Shown: piece after piece, positions 5,387 through 5,464 of the stretch
Position numbering within the stretch: position 1 is the first letter of the stretch
Layout: every line of letters starts with the position of its first letter
Origin: Acidobacteriaceae bacterium
GTDB lineage: Bacteria > Acidobacteriota > Terriglobia > Terriglobales > Acidobacteriaceae
Length of the DNA: 5,464 nucleotides
Direction: 5' to 3'
Assembly (NCBI GenBank): GCA_030040175.1
Contig: JASHUF010000380.1
Location: 1 to 5,464 of the forward strand
Translations under genes and position numbers: made by a program
The notes under the pieces: generated by a model
Told to the model about the DNA's origin: nothing
Seen by the model: the letters and a program-made list of their open reading frames with translations, nothing else
Databases searched by the model: none

Positions 5387-5464
5387 TTGGCGGCGAGGGT
5401 AAGAAAGGCGATGGGGTTGAGTTTCGTTGTGGGGATGGGCGTGGTTTGGGCGCCGGGAGCCCAG
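5387..5464 (+). CDS. N-terminal fragment of an exported protein, truncated by window end
   Basis: Only 26 codons are visible, and the frame is open to the right edge. Reading from TTG at 5387 gives a textbook Sec signal peptide: a basic start MAARVRKA, a hydrophobic core GLSFVVGMGVVW, and an end APGA followed by Q, which fits signal peptidase I cleavage. Starting at ATG 5411 would remove the basic N-region, so the TTG start with its consensus ribosome site is preferred. The mature protein lies outside the window and its function cannot be given. It is on the same strand as the MDR dehydrogenase, 59 bases downstream, and may be co-transcribed. Confidence 0.55.
   Translation, partial: MAARVRKAMGLSFVVGMGVVWAPGAQ

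Noticed and set aside
1..5464. A novel multi-gene defence, mobile or biosynthetic system
   Set aside because: Genes alternate in strand, the recognised ones are ordinary housekeeping or metabolic enzymes, and there is no nuclease, transposase, integrase, toxin-antitoxin pair or CRISPR repeat.

Overview
The window comes from a G+C-rich bacterial chromosome. Gene content, codon use and the style of its intergenic repeats suggest an Acidobacteriota member (Terriglobia-like). That placement is an inference from remembered patterns and was not tested by a search. I see no rRNA, tRNA, CRISPR array, insertion sequence or phage gene.

Layout, left to right. (1) A DUF971 / GBBH-like zinc-site protein on the + strand, whose start may lie just outside the window. 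(2) A 424-residue secreted protein of unknown function on the + strand, visibly poorer in G+C than the genes around it. (3) A 300-residue undecaprenyl-diphosphatase (UppP/BacA type) on the - strand, convergent with gene 2. (4) A 213-base divergent spacer carrying two hairpin-forming, repeat-like segments. (5) A beta-hydroxyacid (3-hydroxyisobutyrate) dehydrogenase-family oxidoreductase on the + strand. (6) A 139-base convergent spacer with two inverted repeats, one related to a palindrome in the previous spacer. (7) A small 84-residue charged helical protein on the - strand. (8) A zinc-independent MDR (quinone-oxidoreductase-like) dehydrogenase on the + strand, divergent from gene 7. (9) A short spacer of 8-bp and 7-bp tandem repeats. 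(10) The first codons of a secreted or membrane protein that runs off the right edge.

The genes do not form an obvious operon or pathway: strand changes at almost every junction and the gaps contain repeats. UppP is a housekeeping enzyme recycling the lipid carrier for peptidoglycan. The two oxidoreductases probably use NADP(H) but share no visible substrate. I see no convincing new defence, mobile or biosynthetic system. The points most worth a second look are the 84-residue protein, the paired palindromes, the tandem repeats that the + strand dehydrogenase genes run into at their 3' ends, the two-fold pseudo-repeat in the DUF971 protein, the variant active-site loop of UppP, and the TTG-started signal peptide at the right edge.
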